Positions 23,587-31,851 of a stretch of 32,728 nucleotides of DNA are shown piece after piece. The stretch is from NCBI GenBank assembly GCA_945865595.1, contig CAMBEV010000006.1, positions 1-32,728 on the forward strand, read 5' to 3'. The translations under genes and the position numbers were made by a program. A model generated the notes under the pieces. That model ran no database searches, was not told the origin of the DNA, and was given only the letters and a program-made list of their open reading frames with translations. Source of the stretch: Nannocystis exedens. Its GTDB lineage: Bacteria > Myxococcota_A > Polyangia > Polyangiales > Polyangiaceae. Within the stretch, counting starts at the first letter, position 1, and each line of letters begins with the position of its first letter.

Positions 23587-24627
23587 TCACTTCTTGAAGA
23601 AATGCGGAATGTCAGAAAAAACCGTCACGACCGCCATCAGGCCGAGAAACACCAGCAGGCCGACGGCGTGCACGATGCCTTCGGCCTTTGCGTTGGGGCG
23701 CTTGCGTGAGATGGCCTCGAACCCCAAGAAGATCAACCGGCCCCCATCGAGGGCAGGCAACGGAAAGAGGTTGAACGCGGCGAGCCAGGCGCTGACCGCG
23801 CCGAGCAGCGTGAGGTAGCTCCCGATGCCTTCGCGCGCGGCGTCGCTGAGTTCACTCACCATGCGCCCTGGACCGCCAAGCTCAACCTTTTCCTTGCCAC
23901 GGATCCACCGCCCGATGGCAGTCACTTGTCCTGCGATGACCGCGGTGGGTGCCTTGAGTGAGCGGAGGCCTGCGTCGGATATAGTCAATTTTTGGTACCA
24001 AATGCGCACGTGCGGCCCGACTTGGATCTTTCCCTCGGTGGGCACCATGCGCTTCTCGGAAAGCTGGCCCCCGCGCTCGATCTGCACGACGACCTCGCGC
24101 TGCCCGGCCGCGGTCACAGCCTTGGCGAGATCCTCCCACGACTTGATCGCCGAGCCGTCGATCCCGGCGATGCGATCGCCCTCTTGAATGCCGGCCTTCG
24201 CGGCAGGACCGTCAGGGCGCGGCGCAACACAAACACTCGGTGCGTTGCAAATGAGGTCCGCGTGGGGCAATCCGGTGTGCAGCAAGCCAAAAAAGAAAAA
24301 GACCGACGCAAACAGGTAGTTCGCGAGCGACCCTGCGAATATTGTAACAATGCGTGCCCACAATGAGGCGTTTGCGTAACTGCCCTTGTCGTCTTTGTCG
24401 ACTTCGTCATACGGGTTCATGCCCGCGATTTGCACGTACGCGAGGAACGGGATGATGCCGATCTGGAAGGTGGTCGGACTACCTTTGGGCTGGTGCTTCC
24501 ACAGGGCCGGGCCAAACCCGATTGAAAACTTGGTGACACGCATGCCGAAACGGCGCGCTGCTAAGTAGTGACCCGTCTCGTGCACGATCATCAGCACGGC
24601 GAGTCCCAGAACTGCGACAAAGACCAT
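23587..24627 (-). CDS. rseP: site-2 protease, RseP/M50 family
   Basis: The 346-residue membrane protease has a first helix with the zinc motif IVHETGHYLAARRFG (His16, Glu17, His20), which fits HExxH, and the following GMRVTKFSIGFGPALWKHQP typical of the RIP family. One PDZ domain is visible (about 175-230, AGIQEGDRIAGIDGSAIKSWEDL...). The last helix pair carries the second zinc ligand in NLFPLPALDGGRLIFLGFE (Asp294). E. coli RseP is about 450 residues with two PDZ domains; this is the shorter one-PDZ form. It should cut regulatory membrane proteins such as anti-sigma factors. ATG 24627 is the first natural start, 71 bases from the divergent TPR gene. Confidence 0.9.
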   Translation of the reverse strand: MVFVAVLGLAVLMIVHETGHYLAARRFGMRVTKFSIGFGPALWKHQPKGSPTTFQIGIIPFLAYVQIAGMNPYDEVDKDDKGSYANASLWARIVTIFAGSLANYLFASVFFFFGLLHTGLPHADLICNAPSVCVAPRPDGPAAKAGIQEGDRIAGIDGSAIKSWEDLAKAVTAAGQREVVVQIERGGQLSEKRMVPTEGKIQVGPHVRIWYQKLTISDAGLRSLKAPTAVIAGQVTAIGRWIRGKEKVELGGPGRMVSELSDAAREGIGSYLTLLGAVSAWLAAFNLFPLPALDGGRLIFLGFEAISRKRPNAKAEGIVHAVGLLVFLGLMAVVTVFSDIPHFFKK

Positions 24628-24698
24628 CGCGGCCCAGTATAGGCGGACGGCCGAACCTTGTGATAGCGTTCTCGGCCCACTCAAAGGACGCACGCACC

Positions 24699-25829
24699 AT
24701 GGCAAATAACGAAGGTCCCGGTCTCTCGCTCCAAGGCGGAGCGGCAATTGTAGCTCCGATTAGCGCATTTCCGAACGGCGTACCTGGCAACGCCCTCGTG
24801 CTGCTCCCGCTCTCGCCCGACGGCCAGATGAAGGAAGAGCAACTCGTCAACGGGCCGATTGCCCTCACGATGGACCAACTTTGGAAAACGCTTGGCTTCA
24901 ACGGCCCCGCGGTCCAGGTGCAAGACAACGAAGGCCGTCCGATTCTTGTGGGCCTAGAAGATTTACTGTCGGGCCTCGAGCAGCACTGGCAAGCGAACCA
25001 AGACGACCTGAACTCGGCGCGCATCTACGCGCAGAAGCTGATGGAGCATCAGCGCTTCGAGAAGGCCGAGACAGTTCTCTCAAAGATCGTCGCACGTGGC
25101 GTCGACGGCAACGATTGGCTTGGCCTCGGTATCGCGCAGCTCGCACAGAAGAAGTTTGAAAAGGCAGAGAAGACGCTCACGGGCGCACAAAACCTGCTGA
25201 AGACGAACCCGCTTCCGTCGCTCCACCTCGCACGCCTCGCCAAAGAAAAAGGCGATCGCACGCAAGAGCGCACGTACGCAGAGAAGTCCCTCATGATCGA
25301 CGGCAACTTCGTTGACGGTTGGGCCTATCTCTTTGGCGTTGTTCTCGATACTGAGGGCGAAGAAAAGGCCGTTGCCGCACTCGAACAACTCGCGAGCAAG
25401 CCCGAGCACAGCAAGACGGCGTCGCCGTACATCGCGCTGCAAAGCCACTTTGCTGCTGACGGTGCCGCTGACGCTGCCGCTGACGCTGCAAGGCGCGACC
25501 GGGCGACGGCGTTTGCAAAGAAGGCTGTCGAACGGGCGCCTGGCGATCCACTCGCGCTGCTCTGTCTCTCAGCGCTCTACGGCCAGGCCGAGAAGTTCGA
25601 CGAAGTCGTCAAGTTGCTTGCCCCTCACGAGGCGCTCATGTCCCGTGATGTGCGCGTGGCGAACAACTACTTCCAGGCGCTCTTCGCGTTGCAAGACATG
25701 AAGCGTGTGACCTCGCTGCTCAACAAGTTGGCGACTTCGTCGCAGCAAGATGTGAAGCAGTTTGCAATTGAGCGCTCGCGAGCGGTTCAGCAGATGCTGC
25801 AGCAACAGCAACAGTCGCTACCCTCGTAA
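24699..25829 (+). CDS. tetratricopeptide-repeat protein
   Basis: The 376-residue protein has an N-terminal part of unknown fold (about 1-85, ending in LVGLEDLLSGLEQHWQ) and then a long set of TPR helices: AQKLMEHQRFEKAETVLSKIVARGVDGNDWLGLGIAQLAQKKFEKAEKTL (about 116-165), further repeats through 240, and ERAPGDPLALLCLSALYGQAEKFDEVVKLL near 295. A stretch of Ala-Asp repeats (FAADGAADAAADAAR) comes from 12-base tandem repeats at about 25453-25490. There is no signal peptide. The C-terminus is a Gln-rich tail. The ribosome binding site aaagga is 10 bases before ATG 24699. A strong hairpin begins two bases after the stop. Confidence 0.78.
   Translation: MANNEGPGLSLQGGAAIVAPISAFPNGVPGNALVLLPLSPDGQMKEEQLVNGPIALTMDQLWKTLGFNGPAVQVQDNEGRPILVGLEDLLSGLEQHWQANQDDLNSARIYAQKLMEHQRFEKAETVLSKIVARGVDGNDWLGLGIAQLAQKKFEKAEKTLTGAQNLLKTNPLPSLHLARLAKEKGDRTQERTYAEKSLMIDGNFVDGWAYLFGVVLDTEGEEKAVAALEQLASKPEHSKTASPYIALQSHFAADGAADAAADAARRDRATAFAKKAVERAPGDPLALLCLSALYGQAEKFDEVVKLLAPHEALMSRDVRVANNYFQALFALQDMKRVTSLLNKLATSSQQDVKQFAIERSRAVQQMLQQQQQSLPS
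25453..25490 (+). repeat. short tandem repeat (12-base unit) inside the TPR gene
   Basis: Copies of gccgctgacgct-like units, about three, encode the Ala-Asp run of the TPR protein. They stay in frame, so slippage would lengthen or shorten the run without breaking the gene. Confidence 0.7.
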
Positions 25830-25831
25830 AT

Positions 25832-25866
25832 GCGGGGGGCTGAAACCGATGGTTTCTTCCCCCCGC
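25832..25866 (+). terminator. strong hairpin after the TPR gene
   Basis: GCGGGGGG pairs with CCCCCCGC, and inside it GAAACC pairs with GGTTTC around a 3-base loop; a 2-base bulge (ct/tt) separates the stems. It starts two bases behind the stop codon at 25829, which fits a terminator for the gene, but the following bases are C-rich rather than T-rich. Confidence 0.6.
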
Positions 25867-26074
25867 GCCCCCCCACTTCCTTTGGTGCGGGACACGTTGT
25901 AAATGCGCTTGACGATCTGGGCGTGCGACACGCTCTCGCGTGTCGATGGTTTGGGTGACCTGGCCGCTCGCGTCCCACGCTTTGCGTGGGATCGCTCGTC
26001 TGGGTTGTTGGAGACGTTGGTGACCTGCAAGGTTGGTTCTTGCGGTTGACTCGGGCGATCGGGGGCTGGGAGCT
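25867..26074. repeat. hairpin cluster and direct repeat between convergent genes
   Basis: Two further perfect hairpins follow the first: CGACACGC/GCGTGTCG (25926-25933 and 25938-25945, 4-base loop) and TCCCACGC/GCGTGGGA (25973-25980 and 25984-25991, 3-base loop). GGTGACCTG occurs twice (25954-25962 and 26019-26027). The stretch lies between the TPR gene and the minus-strand operon end, so the hairpins may terminate transcripts from both sides; a structured RNA or an interspersed repeat is also possible. Confidence 0.5.
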
Positions 26075-26341
26075 TCAGTGGGCGGGGTGGCCTTCGACGA
26101 GCATGCGTTCGAAGGCTTCGACTACCTCGGGTGAGGGGGTTAGCGTCTTTGTTTGGCCCTCGTTCTGGACTTGCCAGACCCATGAGCCGTCGGGTTGGGC
26201 GATGCGGGTGGCTTCTCCGCGTTCTTCGGCGTGGAGCATGTAGTGCGCGAATTCTTCGGGGTCGATTTTGGGCACACCGATGCGTTCAAGACGCCGGGCG
26301 GCGGCGCTTGCGAGGGCGCTTACCTTGTTCTTTTTGGCCAT
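26075..26341 (-). CDS. small basic protein, function unknown
   Basis: The 88-residue protein begins MAKKNKVSALASAAARRLERIGV and continues with an acidic, aromatic middle (EEFAHYMLHAEERGEATRIAQPDGSWVWQVQNEG). A conserved-looking TLTPSPEVVEAFERMLVEG ends it. There is no signal peptide. It is the last gene of the leftward operon, 64 bases after the MXAN_5187-like gene. No family is recognised and no ribosome binding site is clear, but the composition is protein-like. Confidence 0.5.
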   Translation of the reverse strand: MAKKNKVSALASAAARRLERIGVPKIDPEEFAHYMLHAEERGEATRIAQPDGSWVWQVQNEGQTKTLTPSPEVVEAFERMLVEGHPAH

Positions 26342-26405
26342 GCGGCACGCGGTACCACAGCCGCGATCGCGTCGCCTTAAGTTTTGTCCGCCTTCGCATG
26401 GGGGT

Positions 26406-27017
26406 CTACTTGAGAACGGGACGCAGCACCGCTTTGCCGGCGATGACTTCGACCCGAAAATCGACGTCGCGACCGTGCTTCTCTTTGAGGCGCGCCTCGG
26501 TTTCGATCACCGCGTGTTTCATTTTGGCGAGTGAAACCGCGGGGCTGTCGTCGCCCGCCACGCGCCGGCTTTCCATGTAGGCACCGTAGAGTACCTCGAC
26601 GCGGTCGTCAGCGCTTGGGCGCGCGCTGGGGTCGGGTGGCACGCCATGCTGGGCGGGGACGATCGAGGCGAGTGGCGTACCGGTGCGGGGGGGGGCCGAA
26701 CGCGGGGCCTCGTCGAGCATGCGTTTTGCGCGAAGCACGTGGCGCCGGTACGTGCCCTCTTCGATCTGCCGGCAGACGCGCGCCCAATGCGTCTGAAACA
26801 TATTGTAACGCTGAATGAGCATATTGAAGCGAAAGCGCAGACGCGTGTTTCGAATGGGCTCTTTGCGCAAAAGATAAATGCGCCTTTCGACTTCCTTGCG
26901 AGGGACGTGCGGCTCGATGCGCTCGAACCCCATGAAGTACTGATCATAGAGCGCGCGCAGCCGGTCGAGTCTCGTCTCGACGTCTGCGAGCAGCTGCTCT
27001 ACCTCACGAAGATCCAT
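26406..27017 (-). CDS. MXAN_5187-type C-terminal domain protein (myxobacterial)
   Basis: The 203-residue protein opens with a helical domain (DLREVEQLLADVETRLDRLRALYDQYFMGFERIEP, then VPRKEVERRIYLLRKEPIRNTRLRFRFNMLIQRYNMFQTHW, about 38-79) that I recognise as the conserved part of a myxobacterial family around MXAN_5187. A proline-rich linker (about 103-135) and a short C-terminal domain with LAKMKHAVIETEARLKEKHGRDVDF follow. The family's role is not established. It lies 41 bases after proC, which makes one message likely. Confidence 0.7.
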   Translation of the reverse strand: MDLREVEQLLADVETRLDRLRALYDQYFMGFERIEPHVPRKEVERRIYLLRKEPIRNTRLRFRFNMLIQRYNMFQTHWARVCRQIEEGTYRRHVLRAKRMLDEAPRSAPPRTGTPLASIVPAQHGVPPDPSARPSADDRVEVLYGAYMESRRVAGDDSPAVSLAKMKHAVIETEARLKEKHGRDVDFRVEVIAGKAVLRPVLK

Positions 27018-27058
27018 GCGCGCCTTTCCGTAACCATAGGGCCCTTTCGGATACGGAA

Positions 27059-27898
27059 TCAGGATTTTAGGGTCGCTCGCATTTTCGCGGCCATGTCCGC
27101 TCCGAGCTCAGCCGAGCGCTTGGTCGCGACTTCGACCGCGTCGATCAGCGTCTTGCGCAGCGCGCCGGACTCGAGCGTATGAAGGCCCGCGATCGCAGTG
27201 CCCCCAGGGCTCGTCACCATGTCCTTCAGGCGGCCTGGGTGCTCTCCCGTTTCGAGGAGCAGCTTCGCTGAGCCATACACGGTTTGCGCCGCGAGCATGA
27301 GCGCGGTGTCGCGATGCAGGCCCACCTTCACGCCGCCATCGGCAAGAGCTTCGATGATGAGCATGATGTACGCCGGACCACTGCCTGAGAGGCCTGTCAC
27401 CGCGTCGAGAAGCCCCTCGTCGAGCACCACCGTCCGACCCACTGCATCGAACAACCTCTTCGCAAGCGCCACGTCGGCCTCCGTGGCATGTGTTCCCGCC
27501 GACAATGCGGTTGCGCCGGCGAGCGCCGTGGCTGGCGTGTTCGGCATCGTTCGCACCACGCGTGCGCCCTTGGGCAATCGCGACTCGATCGACTCGATGG
27601 GAACGCCCGCCGCGACGCTGACGACCAACGTTTCGGGTCGCACATCGTGCCCCACTTCGGTGAGCACGCGATCGATCACTTGCGGCTTTACCGACAGCAC
27701 AAGCACGTCAACGTTCTTGACTAGAGCGTGGTTGTCACTCGCAATTTCGATACCGTGCAGCCGCTTCAGGTGCTCGAGGCGGTCGGCCTTCACGTCGCCC
27801 GCGATCACTTGCTTGGGCGTCACAACACCTGCCACGATCATGCCCTTGATAAGCGCTTCGGCCATGTTGCCCGCGCCAAGAAACCCGATGGTCTTCAT
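27059..27898 (-). CDS. proC: pyrroline-5-carboxylate reductase
   Basis: The 279-residue enzyme makes proline from pyrroline-5-carboxylate with NAD(P)H, the last step of proline biosynthesis. It has the Rossmann motif IGFLGAGNMAEALIKG (4-19), the strand VLVLSVKPQ (about 65-73), and the conserved VRTMPNTPA (about 113-121). The C-terminal GLSGSGPAYIMLIIEALADGGVKVGL and the VTSPGGTAIAGLHTLE loop (about 228-243) mark the substrate site. The ATG overlaps the stop of the preceding gene by four bases, with a ribosome binding site (aggag) about eight bases upstream. Length is normal. Confidence 0.96.
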   Translation of the reverse strand: MKTIGFLGAGNMAEALIKGMIVAGVVTPKQVIAGDVKADRLEHLKRLHGIEIASDNHALVKNVDVLVLSVKPQVIDRVLTEVGHDVRPETLVVSVAAGVPIESIESRLPKGARVVRTMPNTPATALAGATALSAGTHATEADVALAKRLFDAVGRTVVLDEGLLDAVTGLSGSGPAYIMLIIEALADGGVKVGLHRDTALMLAAQTVYGSAKLLLETGEHPGRLKDMVTSPGGTAIAGLHTLESGALRKTLIDAVEVATKRSAELGADMAAKMRATLKS

Positions 27899-29037
27899 AG
27901 ACCCACTCCTAGCAAAAATGGCTTCACCGTTAACAGAACATTGTCGGTTACGAAGTCTTCCACGAGACCACGCACCTTGCCCCCATCGACGCCCAAATCG
28001 TCGCACACGCGTTCGAAGCGAGCGCGGAGGACGGCCTTTCGTGACTGCGTGGGGTCATCAAAGAGCGCGGCGAGCCACACGATGCCTAGCACCACGACCT
28101 TGTCGACGCCTGATATGCCGGCGTGGCGCTTGCCGAGCACAACGGGGACGCCGTGGCCAATGTGTGCGAGCGCTTCTTCGCGATAGCGGCGAGGAAGGAG
28201 CAAGCGACCGATGGCCGCGGCGAGTTGAATGCCGACACCCGGTTCGCGATCCGAGAGTAGGTAACGAATACCCTCGACCGCACCGAGGCCCACAAGCCTG
28301 CGCGTGTCGACGAACTTCTGTGCACCGGCGCGCCCTTGCTCGAACTCTTGTGCATCGATGCCTAACTTGGATGCAACCGCACGAATTGCGACCTCCTCGC
28401 GTGGGTCTAGCGTGTCCCATGCAGCTGCGAGCCACGCGCCACGGATGACTGCGCGCGCCACAGCGGTCTCGACTTCGCCGTATGGTTCGATGCCGCTTGG
28501 GGCGATCGGCGCCTCATGGAACAGCAGCTGCGCGTCGCCGTCATCGAGGCCAAGCGAGGCGATGAACGACGCGACCATCAGCAACTCCTCGCTGTCGAGG
28601 TGACCATCGGACGCGAGCACCGCACGCAGCGTCCGCGCCGCGAGAGCGCCAATGCGCTTAACACGCTGAGTCTCTTTCTCGGTGGGCCTCAACGAGAACA
28701 GCGAACGCAGTCCACGCGAGCCGATCTCAAGCGTCACCTTTTCGGCAATCACGCCCATCATCGGTAACCACACCGGTGGCGCAATGGGCGCGAGCAAGCG
28801 CGACGACGCCGTTACCCACGCATCGTACTGTGCGAGCATGCGCGGCATCTGTGCGCCGTTAAGCACAGCGGCGTACGCTTCGGTCCTGCGCTTGCCAAGT
28901 CCCTCAAGGGTGTCTGCGACATCGTCGCCGCCTGCCGCAAATGCAAATATCGCGTCTTCGGTTACAATTTGGACTAAGCCCGAAACGGCGGACGGATCAA
29001 GCAAGGGCGAAACCGCGAGTGGGTCGACCGTAGCCAT
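27895..29037 (-). CDS. conserved protein of unknown function between ppsR and proC
   Basis: The 380-residue protein is soluble-looking, with no signal and helical, Ala/Leu-rich segments. A middle stretch (RTLRAVLASDGHLDSEELLMVASFIASLGLDDGDAQLL, about 137-174) recalls a TerB-like or EF-hand-like helical bundle, with acidic residues DGHLDSEE. The C-terminal segment (VVVLGIVWLAALFDDP) is hydrophobic but short. ATG 29037 is two bases after the previous stop; a GTG at 29043 overlapping it is equally possible. It overlaps proC by four bases, so it is made with it. I do not assign a function. Confidence 0.6.
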   Translation of the reverse strand: MATVDPLAVSPLLDPSAVSGLVQIVTEDAIFAFAAGGDDVADTLEGLGKRRTEAYAAVLNGAQMPRMLAQYDAWVTASSRLLAPIAPPVWLPMMGVIAEKVTLEIGSRGLRSLFSLRPTEKETQRVKRIGALAARTLRAVLASDGHLDSEELLMVASFIASLGLDDGDAQLLFHEAPIAPSGIEPYGEVETAVARAVIRGAWLAAAWDTLDPREEVAIRAVASKLGIDAQEFEQGRAGAQKFVDTRRLVGLGAVEGIRYLLSDREPGVGIQLAAAIGRLLLPRRYREEALAHIGHGVPVVLGKRHAGISGVDKVVVLGIVWLAALFDDPTQSRKAVLRARFERVCDDLGVDGGKVRGLVEDFVTDNVLLTVKPFLLGVGL

Positions 29038-29039
29038 TG

Positions 29040-29882
29040 TCACACAAGCGCCGCACGTGCGTTGCGGGCGGCTTCGTCGCGTTCTTTCATTGACTCAAGA
29101 ATGATCACCGCGGTCTCTTCGATCGCGCGGCCCGTCACGTCGATTACAGGCCACTCAGGATGCGCGTTGAAAAGGCGCCTCGCGTAGTTAAGCTCTTCTT
29201 GCACTTGCTCGCGCAGGCCGTAGCTTGCGTCGCCAGGCATGCCCAGCTGCTTGAGACGCGCGCGGCGGATTTCAACGAGCGTATCGACGTCGATCGTGAG
29301 GCCCACGACGCGATCGCGCGGGGTCTCTTCGAGCTCGGGAGGAATCGCGATGCCAAGCACGAGCGGCAAGTTCGCGACCTTGAACCCGCGTTGTGCGAGC
29401 AGCGTCGAAAGCGGCGTTTTCGACGTACGACTCACGCCCACGAGCACAATGTCAGCTTTCTTGAAATTACGAGGTTCTTTACCGTCATCACTCTTGACGG
29501 TGAACTCGACCGCTTCGATGCGGCGAAAGTACTCGTCTGAGAGCGGCATCATGCTGCTTGGCATGTTGATGGGTTGCCGCTCGAGGAACGTGCCGAGCTT
29601 GCCGATCAGCGAACCGATGAGATCGAGGGCCTCGATTTTCAGATCGTGACTCTGCTGGTGGATGTACTCGCGCAATTCGGGGCTCACCACCGTGAACACG
29701 ACGAGCGCGCCGTCGCGACCCGCCGCCTGGAGAATGGGTTTAGCCGCTTCTTTGGTGCGCACGCGCGTGTGCACACGCAGCCGCGCACCTGAATGTGGGA
29801 ACTGCAGGATCGCGGCGCGAACCGCACGCTCTGCAGTTTCACCTGTCGAATCGCTCAGCACATCAACGAAGCGGACTTCCAC
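29040..29882 (-). CDS. ppsR: PEP synthase/PPDK regulatory protein (bifunctional kinase/pyrophosphorylase)
   Basis: The 280-residue protein belongs to DUF299, which inactivates PEP synthase or pyruvate phosphate dikinase by ADP-dependent phosphorylation and reactivates it by phosphate-dependent removal. The nucleotide-binding motif GVSRTSKTPLS (149-159) is the family hallmark. The opening FVDVLSDSTGETAERAVRAA is also characteristic, as is the region about IDVTGRAIEETA near the end. The start is GTG 29882: a perfect ribosome binding site (ggaggt) lies five bases upstream inside pyrE, and the next ATG candidates lack one. It overlaps pyrE by 20 bases. Confidence 0.93.
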   Translation of the reverse strand: MEVRFVDVLSDSTGETAERAVRAAILQFPHSGARLRVHTRVRTKEAAKPILQAAGRDGALVVFTVVSPELREYIHQQSHDLKIEALDLIGSLIGKLGTFLERQPINMPSSMMPLSDEYFRRIEAVEFTVKSDDGKEPRNFKKADIVLVGVSRTSKTPLSTLLAQRGFKVANLPLVLGIAIPPELEETPRDRVVGLTIDVDTLVEIRRARLKQLGMPGDASYGLREQVQEELNYARRLFNAHPEWPVIDVTGRAIEETAVIILESMKERDEAARNARAALV

Positions 29883-30456
29883 CGGGCACCTCCGCTGCGA
29901 CCGTACCGCACCCCATAAAATCGAGGCGACCAAACACCGCGCGCACCTCGACCTTGGCGCCCGCGAGAATTGCCTCACGGCCACCTTCTTCGCGATCGAC
30001 CAAGCAGAGCACCGCAGGCACTTCGTAACCCGCAGCGCGCAATTTATCGATCGCCTTGAGCGTCGAGCCACCCGTGGTGATCACGTCCTCGAGGAGCACC
30101 ACCTTTGTGCCCGGGGCAAGATGCGCGTTGCCTTCGAGATCACGGCGACTTCCGTGGTCCTTCACTTCTTTTCGCACGTAGATCGCATCGAGCGGCGTCC
30201 CCGCGAGGGCCGATGCATAGGCAACCGCACTTGCGAGAGGACAGCCTCCGAGCTCAACACCTGCCACCGCGTGCGGAGCAAAATCAAACGCCATCGGTAA
30301 CATCACGACCCCGACCAGCGCGTGCGCCTGGGCCTGCAGGATCGTCTGCTTGCAGTCGATGAAGAAGTCACTCTCACGACCTGAAGCGAGGATGACGTGC
30401 TTTCGCCGAAACGAATGCACCCGAAGCAGCTCAAGCAACTGGTCGCGAGCATTCAT
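29863..30456 (-). CDS. pyrE: orotate phosphoribosyltransferase
   Basis: The 197-residue enzyme transfers the phosphoribosyl group of PRPP to orotate, giving OMP for pyrimidine synthesis. The PRPP-binding loop VVLLEDVITTGGST (119-132) is exact. The flexible loop RKEVKDHGSRRDLEG (95-109) and the LASGRESDFFIDCK substrate segment (23-36) agree with the family. Length is usual (about 190-215). The stop lies inside the following ppsR gene. It follows a bactofilin at ten bases, which is an unusual neighbour. Confidence 0.95.
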   Translation of the reverse strand: MNARDQLLELLRVHSFRRKHVILASGRESDFFIDCKQTILQAQAHALVGVVMLPMAFDFAPHAVAGVELGGCPLASAVAYASALAGTPLDAIYVRKEVKDHGSRRDLEGNAHLAPGTKVVLLEDVITTGGSTLKAIDKLRAAGYEVPAVLCLVDREEGGREAILAGAKVEVRAVFGRLDFMGCGTVAAEVPGGSPLR

Positions 30457-30466
30457 GACGCGACGC

Positions 30467-31039
30467 TCACCGCCGCTTCGCGATAGCGCCCTTGACCTTT
30501 TTGAGCACCGGCACGACGAGCGGCGGTGGACCCTTCTTCTCGGGGGTCGCTGAAGAGTGTGATCCATTCGTCCTGGTGGCGAGCACGGACGGAACCACAC
30601 GCGGAGCTGGCGCCTTCAGCTCGGGCCGCGCCGCGGTCCTTTCGACGCGTGGCGCCTCCACGTGGGCGGGGCGTGCAGCTGGGCGTGCGGCTGGGCGTGA
30701 TATCAACTTACCTGACGATACGCCGCCGCCTGCTTGAACTTGGCCGCGCACGAGCGCGCCGTGTGCGATGGATACGCGTGGCGCCTTGAGATCGCCGACT
30801 ACGCGCGCGCCGGCCTCAAGCGCGACCAGCTCTTGCGCAATGATGTCGCCCTTGACGGCCCCGCGCACGATGACGATCCGTGCCTCGATGTTGGCCGACA
30901 CGAGGCCATCGCGGTCGACGGTGACTTCGCCATCAACGTTGATTTCGCCATCCACGTGGCCTGCAATATCGAGGTCGACCGCTCCGCTTATGCGGCCGCG
31001 AATTGTGGTGCCCTGTCCGATGACGCTGACGTCAGCCAT
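30467..31039 (-). CDS. bactofilin with long basic C-terminal tail
   Basis: The 190-residue protein has the bactofilin (DUF583) beta-helix domain in residues about 5-108: VIGQGTTIRGRISGAVDLDIAGHVDGEINVDGEVTVDRDGLV..., with the repeated 'G.I.G.I' rungs. The tail (about 109-190) is rich in Ala, Pro, Arg and Lys (PAARPAARPAH, then VVPVLKKVKGAIAKRR). Bactofilins polymerise without nucleotides into filaments that organise the envelope, chromosome segregation or cell shape; disordered tails tune partners or membranes. It is the longest of three neighbouring bactofilins. A gaggcgaga site precedes ATG 31039. Confidence 0.88.
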   Translation of the reverse strand: MADVSVIGQGTTIRGRISGAVDLDIAGHVDGEINVDGEVTVDRDGLVSANIEARIVIVRGAVKGDIIAQELVALEAGARVVGDLKAPRVSIAHGALVRGQVQAGGGVSSGKLISRPAARPAARPAHVEAPRVERTAARPELKAPAPRVVPSVLATRTNGSHSSATPEKKGPPPLVVPVLKKVKGAIAKRR

Positions 31040-31090
31040 TTCTCGCCTCAACGCTTTTAGGAGCCATTAGAAACTGTCGCTCAGACCCGC

Positions 31091-31405
31091 TCAGACGTCC
31101 ATGTCGACGTTGCCCTTAAACTGGGCTCCGTCTGCAATTGTGAAGCGCGCGGCGCGAACGTTGCCAATCACGCGTGCACCCGTTTGCAAATCGACGCGAT
31201 CGGCGGCGTTGATATTGCCGGTCACCGAACCTTGCACGGTCAGCGTCGACCCCGACACGTCGGCCTCAACTGAAGCGCCTTGTTCGATGGTCACGCTCTC
31301 TTTGCCGATGACCTTGCCGCGGACGCTGCCTTGAATGACGAGGTCGTCGTCGGTCGAAATCTCGCCTTCGATGGTGATGCCGGAACCAATGACTGTACCT
31401 GCCAT
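31091..31405 (-). CDS. bactofilin, short form
   Basis: The 104-residue protein is almost only the bactofilin beta-helix: AGTVIGSGITIEGEISTDDDLVIQGSVRGKVIGKESVTIEQGASVEADVSGSTLTVQGSVTGNI..., with regular six-residue rungs through the end. The start ATG 31405 has a good ribosome binding site (agagaggt); a TTG at 31444 is in frame but less likely. It follows the third bactofilin at 35 bases, so the three are likely co-transcribed and may co-polymerise. Confidence 0.9.
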   Translation of the reverse strand: MAGTVIGSGITIEGEISTDDDLVIQGSVRGKVIGKESVTIEQGASVEADVSGSTLTVQGSVTGNINAADRVDLQTGARVIGNVRAARFTIADGAQFKGNVDMDV

Positions 31406-31440
31406 AACGTAACCTCTCTCGTCTTCAGCGGAGGGCTGCC

Positions 31441-31803
31441 TCAACGGAGCCTCGCGGGGAGTTCAAAATCAAAATCGAGCTTTCCAGAGAACTGCGCACC
31501 GTCTTCGATCGCGATGCCCGATCCGGAAATGTCACCGATCACCCGTCCGGCGCGGCCAATTTGCACGACACCCTGCGCGTCAATGTTGCCCTCGAGCAGA
31601 CCTTGCACGGTAACGTCGGCCGCCTTCACATCGCCAGTCGCTTGGGCGCCTTCGCTGATTGTAAGGTTGCCACTCAGCACGATTTCGCCTTCAACGGCGC
31701 CTTCGAGCAAGAGCTCACCGCCGCCACTCACGCGACCGGTTACCTTGGTGCCGGCCGCGAGGACCGTTTGGCTATCGAACGATTTAACTTTTGAGTGCGC
31801 CAT
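31441..31803 (-). CDS. bactofilin
   Basis: The 120-residue protein is a bactofilin, with a short N-terminal extension (MAHSKVKSFDSQTVLAAGT) before the beta-helix (VTGRVSGGGELLLEGAVEGEIVLSGNLTISEGAQATGDVKAADVTVQG...). It is the first of three in transcription order, preceded at 48 bases by the end of the membrane protein gene. The small Lys/Arg-bearing N-terminus could mediate membrane contact. The window's other two bactofilins differ in tail length, which fits a multi-subunit filament. Confidence 0.9.
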   Translation of the reverse strand: MAHSKVKSFDSQTVLAAGTKVTGRVSGGGELLLEGAVEGEIVLSGNLTISEGAQATGDVKAADVTVQGLLEGNIDAQGVVQIGRAGRVIGDISGSGIAIEDGAQFSGKLDFDFELPARLR

Positions 31804-31851
31804 CTCGGCTCGCGAAGCTATCGCGTTTCCTCGCCCTTCGCAGCAAGAACG

